A DNA stretch of 64,000 nt from Rhodocyclaceae bacterium (lineage in GTDB: Bacteria > Pseudomonadota > Gammaproteobacteria > Burkholderiales > Rhodocyclaceae), in assembly GCA_006218025.1 (NCBI GenBank), contig VBWA01000006.1:62001-126000 (forward strand). Reading direction: 5' to 3'. The notes under the pieces are model-generated. The model was given only the letters and a program-made list of their open reading frames with translations, was not told the origin of the DNA and searched no databases. The position numbers and the translations under genes are program-made. Of this stretch, positions 1 to 8,150 are shown piece by piece (position 1 is the stretch's first letter; each line of letters starts with the position of its first letter).

Positions 1-881
1 AGGCTCAGAAAACCGCATTCGAGGCAAATAAACTCGCCAAGCGCCTGCGCCGCGAGGTGGGCCAGGCGATCGCTGACTTCAACATGATCGAGGCGGGCGA
101 CAAGCTCATGGTGTGTCTTTCCGGCGGCAAGGATTCCTTCGCCCTGCTCGACATCCTGCTGTTCCTGCGCGAGCATGCGCCGATCGATTTCGACATCGTC
201 GCAGTCAATCTGGACCAGAAGCAGCCGGGTTTCCCCGCCGAGGTGCTGCCGGATTACCTGCGCGGCATCGACGTGCCTTTCCACATCGAAAACGAGGACA
301 CTTATTCCATCGTCAAGCGCGTGATCCCGGAAGGCAAGACCACCTGCTCCCTGTGTTCGCGTCTGCGCCGCGGCGTGCTGTATCGCGTGGCCGGCGAACT
401 GGGTGCGACCAAGATCGCGCTCGGCCATCATCGCGACGACATCCTGCAGACGCTGTTCCTCAACATGTTCTTTGCCGGCAAGCTGAAATCCATGCCGCCA
501 AAACTGGTGTCGGATGACGGCCGCAACATCGTGATCCGTCCGCTCGCCTATTGCCGCGAGAGCGATCTCGAAGCCTGGGCCGAGGCGCGCGCCTTTCCGA
601 TCATTCCCTGCAATCTCTGCGGTTCGCAGCCGAATCTGCAGCGCCAGCAGGTGAAGCAGATGCTGCAGGACTGGGAGAAGCGCTTCCCCGGGCGTATCGA
701 GACCATGTTCCGCAGCCTGGCCAATGTCGTGCCGTCGCATCTGCTCGACGCCCGGCTGTTCGACTTTGCCGGCCTGACGGCTGGCGGAACCCCCGATCCC
801 GAAGGCGACATCGCCTTCGATGCGCCTGAACTGCCGGCTGATTTTCCGCAGGCCGTGAATTTTCAGGCAAGGGAAGACTGA
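1..881 (+). CDS. ttcA: tRNA 2-thiocytidine(32) synthetase TtcA, 5' end outside the window
   Basis: TtcA thiolates cytidine 32 of certain tRNAs in an ATP- and [4Fe-4S]-dependent reaction in the cytosol. The frame is open from the window edge (first full codon at 3), so the start lies outside; the GTG at 57 is internal because the codons before it ([10 protein letters not shown]) fit the family. The PP-loop SGGKDS lies at 120-137 and the cluster cysteine pairs CSLC at 345-356 and CNLC at 609-620. The stop overlaps the next start by one base, so the downstream membrane gene is probably cotranscribed. Confidence 0.95.
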   Translation, partial: AQKTAFEANKLAKRLRREVGQAIADFNMIEAGDKLMVCLSGGKDSFALLDILLFLREHAPIDFDIVAVNLDQKQPGFPAEVLPDYLRGIDVPFHIENEDTYSIVKRVIPEGKTTCSLCSRLRRGVLYRVAGELGATKIALGHHRDDILQTLFLNMFFAGKLKSMPPKLVSDDGRNIVIRPLAYCRESDLEAWAEARAFPIIPCNLCGSQPNLQRQQVKQMLQDWEKRFPGRIETMFRSLANVVPSHLLDARLFDFAGLTAGGTPDPEGDIAFDAPELPADFPQAVNFQARED

Positions 882-1639
882 TGGACGCGCGCCGCCTCCC
901 TGCGCGCCACGGGGTTCTCTGGCTGCTGGCCGGCTTTGCCCTGTTTCGACGCCATCCGCCGCTGGCAACCGCGATTACCTTCGGTTACCTGCTGACCGTG
1001 ATCGTGGTCAATCTGATCCCGAAGATCGGCCCTTTTCTGCTGCCGCTGTTGTTGCCGACCCTGACGGTCATTCTGGCCAACGGCTGTCGCGCGATCGACC
1101 GCCGCCAGCCGTTTGGCAGTGAAACGCTGATGAGAGGCATCAACGAGCACCGCGCCGGGCTGGCACGTCTCGGCGGCCTGCATCTGGTCGGCTCCAGCCT
1201 GCTGGTGCTGGGGGGCTTTGCGCTGGGCGATCCGGTCACCATCAGCGACGGCCTTGACCCGGAGGAGGCCATGGCGCTTGTCAGCGATATGGCAGTGATC
1301 CTGTTGCTGGCCTCGCCGATGCTGATGGCGTTCTGGTTCGCGCCGCTATTGACGGCATGGGATGGCGTGGGGGCCGTCAAATCGTTGTTCTTCAGCTTTG
1401 TTGCCAGCTTGCGCAACTGGCGCGCTTTCATGATGTATGGCTTGGCCCTGGTTCTGGTGGGCGCCATAGTGCCGGGCATGATCCTGATCATCGCCGGACT
1501 GATTTCGCCGGTGTTGCTCAACATATTCTCCGTTGCCTTGCGCATGCTGCTGATCTTCGTTCTGGCGCCGACCATGGTGGCCAGCGTTTATCTGTCCTAC
1601 CGCGACGTGTTCAGGGGGCCGGCCGAGCCTGATGAGTGA
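881..1639 (+). CDS. BPSS1780-type integral membrane protein, function unknown
   Basis: 252 residues with several hydrophobic segments (about residues 35-65, 100-125, 135-150, 185-235), so an inner-membrane protein. It resembles the betaproteobacterial BPSS1780-type membrane family, whose role is not known. The start ATG shares its A with the ttcA stop, and the end overlaps nadD by 8 bases, so it sits in a tight operon with tRNA modification and NAD synthesis genes. No catalytic motif is visible. The family call is from recalled sequence style, not a search. Confidence 0.75.
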   Translation: MDARRLPARHGVLWLLAGFALFRRHPPLATAITFGYLLTVIVVNLIPKIGPFLLPLLLPTLTVILANGCRAIDRRQPFGSETLMRGINEHRAGLARLGGLHLVGSSLLVLGGFALGDPVTISDGLDPEEAMALVSDMAVILLLASPMLMAFWFAPLLTAWDGVGAVKSLFFSFVASLRNWRAFMMYGLALVLVGAIVPGMILIIAGLISPVLLNIFSVALRMLLIFVLAPTMVASVYLSYRDVFRGPAEPDE

Positions 1640-2333
1640 ACTCAAAGAAGGAGTGCTCGGCCTCTTCGGCGGCACCTTCGATCCGCTGCATGTCGCACAC
1701 TTGCGCCTTGCCATCGAGGCACGCGAGGCGCTGGGTCTGGCCGGGGTGTGCTTCATCCCGGCGGGCAACCCGGCCTTGCGCGATGCCCCGCACTGCTCCG
1801 CTGTCCATCGTCTGGCGATGGTGGAGCGCGCCCTCGCCGGCGTGCCCGGCTTCAGTATCGACGCGTCGGAGGCGCTCGCCGCCGCACCCGGGCTGAGCTA
1901 TACGGTGGACACCCTCGAACGCCAGCGCAGGCTGCATGGCGACCGGCGTCCGCTGGTGCTGCTGCTGGGCGCCGATGCCTTTGCCCGGTTTGAGGCCTGG
2001 CATCGCTGGCGCGAACTGTTCGCGCTTGCCCATATCGCTGTGGCGACACGGCCGGGGCATGAGTTGAAAGTTATGCGAAGCGGTACCCCCGGGGGCGGCG
2101 CTGGCGATACGGCGCTGGATGGTGAATTCGCCGCGCGGCGCGGTATCGCGGCCGACCTGGCCGATGCCCCGGCCGGCCGCATCGTCCCCTTCGCCATCAC
2201 CGCGCTGGAGATTTCCGCTACGGCAATCCGCCGCCGGCTGGCGGCAGGGCTCAGTGCGCGCTATCTGGTCCCCGACGCCGTTCTCGACTATATTGAATCC
2301 CATCAGATCTACCGGACTCCGCATGGACATTAG
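1632..2333 (+). CDS. nadD: nicotinate-nucleotide adenylyltransferase NadD
   Basis: Adenylates nicotinate mononucleotide to deamido-NAD in NAD synthesis. The N-terminal GLFGGTFDPLHVAHL carries the nucleotidyltransferase GxFDPxHxxH motif, and ISATAIRRRLAAG near the C-terminus is the ISSTxxR-type signature. 233 residues, slightly longer than usual: a stretch SGTPGGGAGDTALDG near residue 155 has no counterpart that I know in the family and matches a variant of the 23-base dispersed repeat of this window (2094-2113, reverse strand). It overlaps the preceding gene by 8 bases and rsfS by 11. Confidence 0.93.
   Translation: MSELKEGVLGLFGGTFDPLHVAHLRLAIEAREALGLAGVCFIPAGNPALRDAPHCSAVHRLAMVERALAGVPGFSIDASEALAAAPGLSYTVDTLERQRRLHGDRRPLVLLLGADAFARFEAWHRWRELFALAHIAVATRPGHELKVMRSGTPGGGAGDTALDGEFAARRGIAADLADAPAGRIVPFAITALEISATAIRRRLAAGLSARYLVPDAVLDYIESHQIYRTPHGH
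2094..2113 (-). repeat. variant copy of the 23-base dispersed repeat
   Basis: On the minus strand it reads GCCGTATCGCCAGCGCCG and then departs from the consensus (CC instead of ACTTT). It lies inside nadD and encodes GAGDTA there. Weakest member of the family together with the one at 52546. Confidence 0.5.
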
Positions 2334-2691
2334 AAAACTTCAGAAAATCGCTGTCACCGCCCTCGAAGACGTCAAAGCCAAGGATATCGAGGTCCTCAAC
2401 ACCAGCAAGCTGTCGGCGCTGTTCGATCGGGTCATCATCGCCACCGGCGACTCCAATCGTCACGTCAAGGCCCTCGCACGCAGCGTCCATGACAAGGCCA
2501 GGGAAGCCGACGTGCAGGTGATCGGCATCGAAGGAGAAGAGACCGGCGAATGGGTGCTGGTCGACTTGGGCGACATTGTGGTGCATGTGATGCAGCCTGC
2601 CGTGCGCGCCTACTACAACCTCGAAGAGCTCTGGAAGGTCGTGCCCAAACGCCCCCGCAAGAAGGCCGACAGCGAACCTGACGGCGAATGA
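2323..2691 (+). CDS. rsfS: ribosome silencing factor RsfS
   Basis: 122-residue RsfS/Iojap protein; binds ribosomal protein uL14 and blocks subunit joining when nutrients are short. The fold signature is seen in [20 protein letters not shown] and in the later [20 protein letters not shown]. The ATG at 2323 lies inside the nadD end; the longer open frame upstream is antisense-like and unrelated. The end overlaps rlmH by 4 bases. nadD-rsfS-rlmH is a widely conserved order. Confidence 0.95.
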   Translation: MDIRKLQKIAVTALEDVKAKDIEVLNTSKLSALFDRVIIATGDSNRHVKALARSVHDKAREADVQVIGIEGEETGEWVLVDLGDIVVHVMQPAVRAYYNLEELWKVVPKRPRKKADSEPDGE

Positions 2692-3158
2692 AGTTGATCG
2701 TTGCGGCGGTTTCGGCGCGCCCGCCCGACTGGGTGGCGGCGGGGTGGACCGAGTATGCGAAACGGATGCCGCGCGAACTGCCGCTGGAACTGCTGGAGAT
2801 CAAACCCGAATCGCGCACCTCGGGCAAGACCGCGGCCGCCATGATGGCGCTGGAGGCGACGCGCATCGACGCGCAACTGCCTGCCGGCTGCCACCGCATT
2901 GCGCTGGACGAGCGCGGCGACGCGCCGACCACGACGCAGCTGGCCGACCGTCTGGCAAAATGGATGGCGAGCGGCGATGATGTGGCCTTCATCATTGGCG
3001 GGCCCGACGGGCTCGATCCGCGCATCAAGAACACTGCCCATGAAACTATGCGTCTTTCCAGTCTGACCCTGCCTCACGCCCTGGTCCGGGTCATTCTTGC
3101 CGAGGCGCTGTACCGCGCCGCGAGCGTGATAAAGGGCCACCCCTATCATCGGGCCTGA
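2688..3158 (+). CDS. rlmH: 23S rRNA (pseudouridine1915-N3)-methyltransferase RlmH
   Basis: SPOUT-class methyltransferase that N3-methylates pseudouridine 1915 in helix 69 of 23S rRNA. 156 residues, the normal size. The SAM-binding knot motif is visible in [11 protein letters not shown] and [19 protein letters not shown], ending with the typical HPYHRA. ATGA overlap with rsfS indicates translational coupling. Confidence 0.96.
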   Translation: MKLIVAAVSARPPDWVAAGWTEYAKRMPRELPLELLEIKPESRTSGKTAAAMMALEATRIDAQLPAGCHRIALDERGDAPTTTQLADRLAKWMASGDDVAFIIGGPDGLDPRIKNTAHETMRLSSLTLPHALVRVILAEALYRAASVIKGHPYHRA

Positions 3159-3162
3159 CGCT

Positions 3163-3807
3163 ATGCTCGCGAACACCGTCACCAAGACCCCAATCATGAT
3201 CGACCCACGCATCTACCTTGCCTCCAGAAGTCCGCGCCGGCGCGAGTTGCTGGCGCAGATCGGAGTGCGTTTCGATTTGCTGCTGTTTCGCAGCGGCCCG
3301 CGCGAGGACGAGGAAGTCAGCGAGGCATGGCTGCCCGACGAGACGCCGGAATCTTACGTGCAGCGCGTAGCGCGGGCCAAGGCTGTGTTCGGCTCGCGCC
3401 TGCTGGCGAGCAGGCCGCTCGTCGCGCGTCCGGTGCTGGCGGCCGATACCACGCTCGATCTCGACGGCGAAATCATCGGCAAACCGCAGGACGAATCCGA
3501 CGCGACGGCGATTCTGACGCGCCTGTCCGGTCGCAGCCACCGTGTGCTAACCGCGATTGCCATGGCGCGCGACGAGCGCGTCGAACATCGTCTGTCGATC
3601 AGCGAGGTGCGCTTTCGCCAGCTGACCGCGGACGAGATTCGCCGCTACGTGCAAAGCGGCGAGCCGATGGACAAGGCCGGCGCCTATGGCATCCAGGGTC
3701 GCGCTGCCGTATTCATCGAAGAAATTCGCGGCTCGCACTCCGGCATCGTCGGCCTGCCGCTGTGCGAAACGACGCTGCTGCTGCGCGACTTTGGGTATCC
3801 GTTGTGA
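3163..3807 (+). CDS. maf: Maf family nucleoside triphosphate pyrophosphatase
   Basis: Hydrolyses non-canonical or modified nucleoside triphosphates. The Maf signature SRSPRRRELL is at the N-terminus, LAADTTLDLDGEIIGKP in the middle and EPMDKAGAYGIQG towards the end. I give the upstream ATG at 3163; the ATG at 3196 (MIDPRIYLASRSPRR) is at least as likely because family members start just before the SRSPRR motif. The exact substrate class (dTTP/UTP or m7GTP) cannot be settled here. It lies 4 bases after rlmH and 118 bases before rng. Confidence 0.92.
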   Translation: MLANTVTKTPIMIDPRIYLASRSPRRRELLAQIGVRFDLLLFRSGPREDEEVSEAWLPDETPESYVQRVARAKAVFGSRLLASRPLVARPVLAADTTLDLDGEIIGKPQDESDATAILTRLSGRSHRVLTAIAMARDERVEHRLSISEVRFRQLTADEIRRYVQSGEPMDKAGAYGIQGRAAVFIEEIRGSHSGIVGLPLCETTLLLRDFGYPL

Positions 3808-3817
3808 CCCTGGCGCC

Positions 3818-3920
3818 GGGCCGCCCCAAGCCGGGGTCTGCGTATGACATGGAGGCCGAGTCGTCTTGCGGCCGAACCGCGATCACTCCCTTCCCCGGGA
3901 AGGGGGACGGGGGGCAGGCC
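3818..3920 (+). repeat. intergenic ~100-base repeat, copy 1
   Basis: Starts GGGCCGCCCCAAG, has CGAACCGCGATCAC in the middle and ends in a GC hairpin (CCCTTCCCC and GGGAAGGGGG). The same plan occurs at 8033-8128 (reverse) and 25562-25660. It fills the maf-rng gap. The arms can fold in RNA, so it may act as an attenuator or RNA-processing site; that is inference. Confidence 0.65.
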
Positions 3921-3925
3921 TTACC

Positions 3926-5395
3926 ATGACCGAACAGTTCCTGATCAATTTCACACCGCAGGAAACCCGTGTCGCCTTGTTGCAGCAGGGCGTGGTGCAG
4001 GAACTGCACATCGAGCGGACCAACGGCCGCGGCATCGTCGGCAACGTCTATCTCGGCCGTGTCGTGCGCGTGCTGCCCGGCATGCAGTCGGCCTTCATCG
4101 AAATCGGACTCGACCGCACCGCCTTTCTCCATGTCGCCGACATCTGGAGCGAGCGTCCTGCGGGCAACGGTTATGGCGCCCACGAAACGCGCCCGATCGA
4201 ACGTGTCCTCAGCGAAGGGCAATCGCTGATGGTGCAGGTACAAAAGGACCCGATCGGCACCAAGGGTGCGCGCCTGACGACCCAGATTTCCATTGCCGGC
4301 CGCCTGCTGGTGCATCTTCCGGAGGACAGCCATATCGGCGTCTCGCAGCGCATCGGCGAGGAAGCCGAGCGCGAAAAGCTGCGGGCCCGCATCCAGGCAT
4401 TGCTGCCGGCCGATCAACCCGGAGGCTATATCCTGCGCACGGTCGCCGCCGACGCCAGCGACGAAGAACTCGCAGCCGACATTGCCTACCTGCGCCGCAT
4501 CTGGCGCGAGATCAAGACCCGCAGTGTCGGCGCCTTCCCGCCCGCCGTGCTGCATCAGGATCTGACGCTGGCGCAGCGTGTGCTGCGCGACCTCGTCAGC
4601 AGCGAAACCACCGGCGTCATCATCGACTCGCGCGAGAACTTCCAGAAGCTGCAAAGCTTCGCCCAGGAGTATGTGCCGCAGGTCAGCGCCCGCCTGATTC
4701 ACTACACCGGCGAACGGCCGCTGTTCGACCTGCACGGCGTCGAGGACGAAATCCAGAAAGCACTGGCGCGGCGCGTCGATCTCAAGTCCGGCGGCTACCT
4801 GATCTTCGACCAGACCGAGGCGATGACCACGGTCGACGTGAATACCGGCGGCTATGTGGGCTCGCGCAATTTCGACGACACCATCTTCAAGACCAATCTG
4901 GAAGCGGCGCAGACCATCGCCCGTCAGCTCAGGCTGCGCAATCTCGGCGGCATCATCATCGCCGACTTCATCGACATGGAAGATGAAGAACACCGGGCTG
5001 CCGTGCTCGCGGAATTCAACAAGGCGCTGGCCAAGGACCACACGCGCATTACCGTGTCCGGCTTTACCCAGCTCGGCCTGGTCGAGCTGACCAGGAAGCG
5101 CACCCGCGAGAGTCTGGCCCACGTCCTGTGCGAGCTCTGCCCTACCTGCGGCGGCCGCGGCGAAGTGAAGACCGCGCAGACGGTCTGCTACGAGGTGCTG
5201 CGCGAACTGCTGCGCGAGGCGCGCCAATTCACCGCCCGGGAGATGCGCGTGCTGGCCTCGCCGGTCGTGATCGATCTGTTTCTCGACGAGGAATCGCAGG
5301 CGCTGGCCATGCTGTCCGAGTTCATCGGCCTGCCGATTTCCCTGCATGCAGAGAGCGGCTACACCCAAGAGCAGTTCGACATCGTCCTGATGTAA
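3926..5395 (+). CDS. rng: ribonuclease G
   Basis: 489-residue RNase E/G family endoribonuclease; matures the 5' end of 16S rRNA and degrades mRNA. An S1 domain covers about residues 36-110 (GRGIVGNVYLGRVVRVLPGM). The catalytic region has VDVNTGGYVG and IIIADFIDMEDEEH with the metal-binding aspartates, and the Zn-link CELCPTCGGRG follows. It lacks the long C-terminal scaffold of RNase E, so RNase G is preferred. I chose ATG 3926 (MTEQFLINFTP); codons upstream fall in the repeat. Confidence 0.95.
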   Translation: MTEQFLINFTPQETRVALLQQGVVQELHIERTNGRGIVGNVYLGRVVRVLPGMQSAFIEIGLDRTAFLHVADIWSERPAGNGYGAHETRPIERVLSEGQSLMVQVQKDPIGTKGARLTTQISIAGRLLVHLPEDSHIGVSQRIGEEAEREKLRARIQALLPADQPGGYILRTVAADASDEELAADIAYLRRIWREIKTRSVGAFPPAVLHQDLTLAQRVLRDLVSSETTGVIIDSRENFQKLQSFAQEYVPQVSARLIHYTGERPLFDLHGVEDEIQKALARRVDLKSGGYLIFDQTEAMTTVDVNTGGYVGSRNFDDTIFKTNLEAAQTIARQLRLRNLGGIIIADFIDMEDEEHRAAVLAEFNKALAKDHTRITVSGFTQLGLVELTRKRTRESLAHVLCELCPTCGGRGEVKTAQTVCYEVLRELLREARQFTAREMRVLASPVVIDLFLDEESQALAMLSEFIGLPISLHAESGYTQEQFDIVLM

Positions 5396-5498
5396 TTCCG
5401 ACTCGCATTGGAACCGATACTTTGTCGACTGCGCCTTGCCGTGCTACAGCACTGTCTGCGGCTTGTCTTCGCGTCTCGTTTCCAATGCGAGTCGGAAT
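5395..5498. repeat. 104-base element bounded by a perfect inverted repeat
   Basis: TTCCGACTCGCATTGGAA at 5396-5413 is the exact reverse complement of 5480-5497; one more A-T pair extends it to 19. The 66-base interior has a small palindrome GTGCTACAGCAC. The element starts at the last base of the rng stop codon and ends just before the tRNA-Gly fragment. It could be a miniature element or a long hairpin that terminates rng; it is not a typical intrinsic terminator because no T-run follows. Confidence 0.75.
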
Positions 5499-5520
5499 AC
5501 CGCTAAAATTCGCGTCCGAC

Positions 5521-5578
5521 GCGGGTGTCGTATAACGGCATTACCTCAGCTTCCCAAGCTGATGAAGAGGGTTCGACT
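5521..5578 (+). pseudogene. broken tRNA-Gly (CCC anticodon), lacks its 3' end
   Basis: The acceptor 5' strand GCGGGTG, D-arm, anticodon arm (TCAGC / GCTGA with loop TTCCCAA, anticodon CCC) and the start of the T-arm (GGGTTCGACT) match a bacterial glycine tRNA. After the T-loop the sequence becomes unrelated (GCACAGACCCG), so the T-stem 3' strand and acceptor 3' strand are missing and no CCA is seen. A possible -10 box TAAAAT lies at 5503-5508. It cannot fold as a tRNA and is probably a relic. Confidence 0.75.
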
Positions 5579-5883
5579 GCACAGACCCGAAAAATGCAGG
5601 CGCATGAATGCGATTCAACGACCAATCCATGATGCAGCCCTGTACTTTCGTGACCATTTGGGAAGTGGAAAGCCCTGCTGCCGCTGTTGAAGCACACAGA
5701 CGGGCAATGGGCTAGTCAATACTGCTCACTTAACCGTTCGTGGTGAGCCTGTCGAACCACCATTCGCGTAACCAGAGCCCTTCGACCGTTCGACAAGCTC
5801 ACGGCTCAGGGCGAACGTAATTCTTCTTGAGGGAACGGTATTGGGGCTGGTGCCGTTTTCCCCGCGAAGCCGCCGCCAGGGTG
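5579..5883. other. non-coding relic region with a REP-like pair
   Basis: No convincing gene. At 5734-5760 and 5776-5818 lie two opposed copies of the common environmental REP motif (GTGAGCCTGTCGAACCAC; TTCGACAAGCTCACGGCTC AGGGCGAACG). They sit between CAATACTGCTCACTTAA (5717-5733) and a loosely inverted TTGAGGGAACGGTATTGG (5827-5844), which might be worn element ends. Together with the broken tRNA-Gly this suggests a spot that has taken and lost insertions. Confidence 0.55.
5734..5818. repeat. REP-like inverted pair
   Basis: Two GC-rich palindromic units in opposite orientation, built on the TTCGACAGGCTCA / TGAGCCTGTCGAA core found as repetitive extragenic DNA in many proteobacteria. As RNA the pair would form a long hairpin. 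Confidence 0.7.
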
Positions 5884-6468
5884 CTAGCGGCTACTTCGCG
5901 CAGTGGCGAGGTCTTCCAGAGTGTTGATGTTGCTGAAGGCGTCCGCCTCGTCATCGAAGGCGACTTCGGCCAGCTTCAATGAAGCATGCCAAAGACCGAC
6001 CTTGCGTTCGCCGGAGGCAAGAAAGGCTTCCAGCTTGGGCAGTATCCCGCGCCGCGTCAGACAGAACGCCCGATGCACCTGGTCGCCGGTGCGTGCGACC
6101 GCAAGCTCGGCTCCCTGCGCTTCCAGTGCATCGCGCAATCGCTGTGCCAGATCGCCGGGCAGAAAGGGTGAATCACAGGGCACCGTGAGCAGCAGCGGCG
6201 TCGTCGCCCGCGACAGCGCCGCGTGCAACCCGGCCAGCGGGCCGGCGAAATCGGGAATGCTGTCCGGCAGCACGGTGCAGCCGAGTTCGGCGTAGCGCGC
6301 CAGGTTCTGGTTGGCATTGATCAGCACGCTGTCGACCTGGGGTGACAGGCGGGTCAGCACCCATTGCACCAGCGGGCGGCCGTCGAGGTCCTGCAGTCCC
6401 TTGTCGACGCCGCCCATGCGTTGCCCCCGGCCGCCCGCCAGAACCACTCCGGTGATTCCGTTCTTCAT
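5884..6468 (-). CDS. mobA: molybdenum cofactor guanylyltransferase MobA
   Basis: Transfers GMP to Mo-molybdopterin to give the bis-MGD cofactor precursor used by DMSO-reductase-family enzymes such as the formate dehydrogenase encoded at 26513-29575. 194 residues. The nucleotide-binding LAGGRGQRMGGVDKGL is at residues 10-25, and the metal site DSIPDFAGPLAG and PCDSPFLP follow. The start ATG at 6468 overlaps the stop of the zinc-ribbon gene by 4 bases; a longer upstream frame is a shadow of that gene. Confidence 0.94.
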   Translation of the reverse strand: MKNGITGVVLAGGRGQRMGGVDKGLQDLDGRPLVQWVLTRLSPQVDSVLINANQNLARYAELGCTVLPDSIPDFAGPLAGLHAALSRATTPLLLTVPCDSPFLPGDLAQRLRDALEAQGAELAVARTGDQVHRAFCLTRRGILPKLEAFLASGERKVGLWHASLKLAEVAFDDEADAFSNINTLEDLATARSSR

Positions 6469-7184
6469 CGCCGCACCGAGTTCCAGATCATGGCCACGCC
6501 GTCCTGCAGCAGATCGCCGATGTCCGCATTCAATCCATAGCCGCGTTCGCGTTGGCGCTGGCTGCGTTCGCGTTCGCTGAACAGGATCGCCTCGGCCAGC
6601 AGCGCCGGATCCGGCGGAGCCGCCAGTTTCAGCGCGGCCTGCTGGTAGCCCGCCAGTGCGGCTTCGACGGCCTGCGTGTCGAGGATGGCGATGGGTGCGC
6701 GGCAATGGGTGCAGGCGCTGTCCTTGCGGATGTCCACGGGGGCGCCGCAGCCGGTGCAGCGCACCACTCCGATACGGGCGCTTATCTCCTTGATCTCGGC
6801 GCCGTTCAATTGGCGCACAAAGCCCTTCTCGATCATGAACTGGGCAAAGGTGATGAAGCGGCCGTGCTGCTGCCCGCAGCGCAGGTAGTTGAACAGCCCG
6901 CTCTTGACCCGATCCTGCGAATGAATCAGCCGCTCCTTGCAGCGCGGACAACGCAAGGGGCTCGCCAGCGGCAGGCGCTGGCCGTCGCGGTGCTCGTGGA
7001 TCAGTTTGAAAAGCTCCACCACGCCGGCCGGCGCGAGTTGCAGGCTTTCGTATTCGTCGAACCAGATGCCCTGGCAAGCGAAGCACAGGTCGAGCTCGAC
7101 CTCGCCGGCGAGCTTGCGCATGAAGCGATGCGCGCTCATCGGCGCCCGGCAGGAGGGGCAGGATGTGATGGCAGGCGTGGGCAT
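6465..7184 (-). CDS. zinc-ribbon protein with several CxxC pairs, function unknown
   Basis: About 239 residues with at least four cysteine pairs: CPSC near the start, CFAC in a TFIIB-like ribbon (LDLCFACQGIWFDEYE), CPRC, and CTGC/CTHC further on. This is the zf-TFIIB type of small bacterial ribbon repeated in one protein. I start at ATG 7184 (MPTPAITSCPSC); an in-frame ATG at 7223 would overlap the dsrE-like gene by 22 bases. It is coupled to mobA by ATGA. Its position between sulfur-transfer-like genes and mobA suggests a maturation or metal-handling role, which is inference. Confidence 0.7.
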   Translation of the reverse strand: MPTPAITSCPSCRAPMSAHRFMRKLAGEVELDLCFACQGIWFDEYESLQLAPAGVVELFKLIHEHRDGQRLPLASPLRCPRCKERLIHSQDRVKSGLFNYLRCGQQHGRFITFAQFMIEKGFVRQLNGAEIKEISARIGVVRCTGCGAPVDIRKDSACTHCRAPIAILDTQAVEAALAGYQQAALKLAAPPDPALLAEAILFSERERSQRQRERGYGLNADIGDLLQDGVAMIWNSVRR

Positions 7185-7201
7185 TGCGTCAGAACCCGTT
7201 C

Positions 7202-7600
7202 TCAGAACACCAGCGTCGACCATTCCGGATCGAGCGCGCGGGCGACAAAGGCGCTGGCGGCAACCGTGCCGGTGTATTCGGGGATCAGCGCCTCGTCCTT
7301 GCCGATCAGCGCGCCCATGGCCATGGCGCAGGCGCGAAAACTCACATCGAGATTCGCCGCCTGGCGCATCATGTGATAAATGGAGATGTCGACACCGGGC
7401 CAGGGCCGCAGGGCATCAGCGACCCCGGGCACCAGCAGGCGCACGGCGGGACCGGCAAAATGAATTTCCACTTCGCAGTCGAAGGCCGCCGCCGCGGCGG
7501 CGTGCACGAAGGGCGTGGCGCACAGCTCGGGTCGTTCCGGCGTGGCCGACCAGAGCAGGATGGCCAGCTTCTGCCGCGGCTTGATGAGCGCGCCGCTCAC
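7202..7600 (-). CDS. DsrE/DsrF-like small sulfur-relay protein
   Basis: 132 residues with the DsrE-family layout: an N-terminal beta strand KLAILLWSATPE, a middle helix, and the cysteine motif DVSFRACAMAMGAL followed by LIPEYTGTVAASAF, which matches the single active cysteine of DsrE-like sulfur carriers. The GTG start at 7600 overlaps the stop of the upstream lipoyl-protein-like gene (GTGA). DsrE-type proteins pass persulfide sulfur; whether this one does is inferred from the kept cysteine. Confidence 0.72.
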   Translation of the reverse strand: MSGALIKPRQKLAILLWSATPERPELCATPFVHAAAAAAFDCEVEIHFAGPAVRLLVPGVADALRPWPGVDISIYHMMRQAANLDVSFRACAMAMGALIGKDEALIPEYTGTVAASAFVARALDPEWSTLVF

Positions 7601-8028
7601 AGGAAAACCGCCTCGGGCTCGATACGCCGGACATGGGCGCGATAGCCGGCTGCATCCACCAGTTCGCCGCGTTCGACCTCCCACGCCAGCGGCCGGCCGC
7701 GCACCATCCAGCCGGCTTCGTAGGGATCGCGATTGAGGATCGCCGGACGCTCCTCCGCGTCCTCGTTGGCGTCGAGCAGGACGAAGGATAGCGGCGCATG
7801 TACGGCGAGCACGGTCTTGGCGCATTCGACCGTGCCGAGGCCGCGCCCCAACGCGACTTCGGCACCCTTCGGCTTGGCGGTGAACGCGATGATCTCGCCG
7901 GCGAGGAATATGCCGAAGGCCGTCGCGCCGATCACGACCTGCTCGCCTTCGCACCGCACCCACATGTCGTGGGCCGTGTCGTAGAGCAGGCCGTCGGGAA
8001 CGGCACCGCGGAAGGGGCTGCGGCTCAT
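7597..8028 (-). CDS. glycine cleavage H protein-like lipoyl carrier
   Basis: 143 residues that align with GcvH along its length: HDMWVRCEGEQVVIGATAFG corresponds to the HEWV..VGIT start, GTVECAKTVLAVHAP holds the lipoyl lysine (ESVKA in classical GcvH), and NRDPYEAGWMVRGRP is the C-terminal NxDPYGxGWL element. No gcvT or gcvP lies nearby; instead a DsrE-like gene follows with a 4-base overlap. Such GcvH-like proteins next to DsrE are known as lipoate-binding sulfur carriers in sulfur oxidisers; an equivalent role here is a hypothesis. Start ATG 8028 gives the expected N-terminus. Confidence 0.75.
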   Translation of the reverse strand: MSRSPFRGAVPDGLLYDTAHDMWVRCEGEQVVIGATAFGIFLAGEIIAFTAKPKGAEVALGRGLGTVECAKTVLAVHAPLSFVLLDANEDAEERPAILNRDPYEAGWMVRGRPLAWEVERGELVDAAGYRAHVRRIEPEAVFL

Positions 8029-8032
8029 TGGA

Positions 8033-8128
8033 CTACCTTCCCCCCAAGCCCCCTGCCCAAGGCAGGGGGTGACGGTGGTTCGCCGCTGCGCGGCTCCATA
8101 GGCTGGCTGCGCCCCCTTGGGACGGCCC
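8033..8128 (-). repeat. intergenic ~100-base repeat, copy 2 (reverse)
   Basis: On the minus strand it starts GGGCCGTCCCAAGGGGGC, has GGAGCCGCGCAGCGGCGAA in the middle, then CCACCGTCACC and a hairpin of CCCCCTGCC with GGCAGGGGG. It matches the copies at 3818 and 25562 in order and spacing. It separates sodC from the gcvH-like gene. Confidence 0.7.
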
Positions 8129-8150
8129 GGCGGTGGGCGCTCATGCTCCG

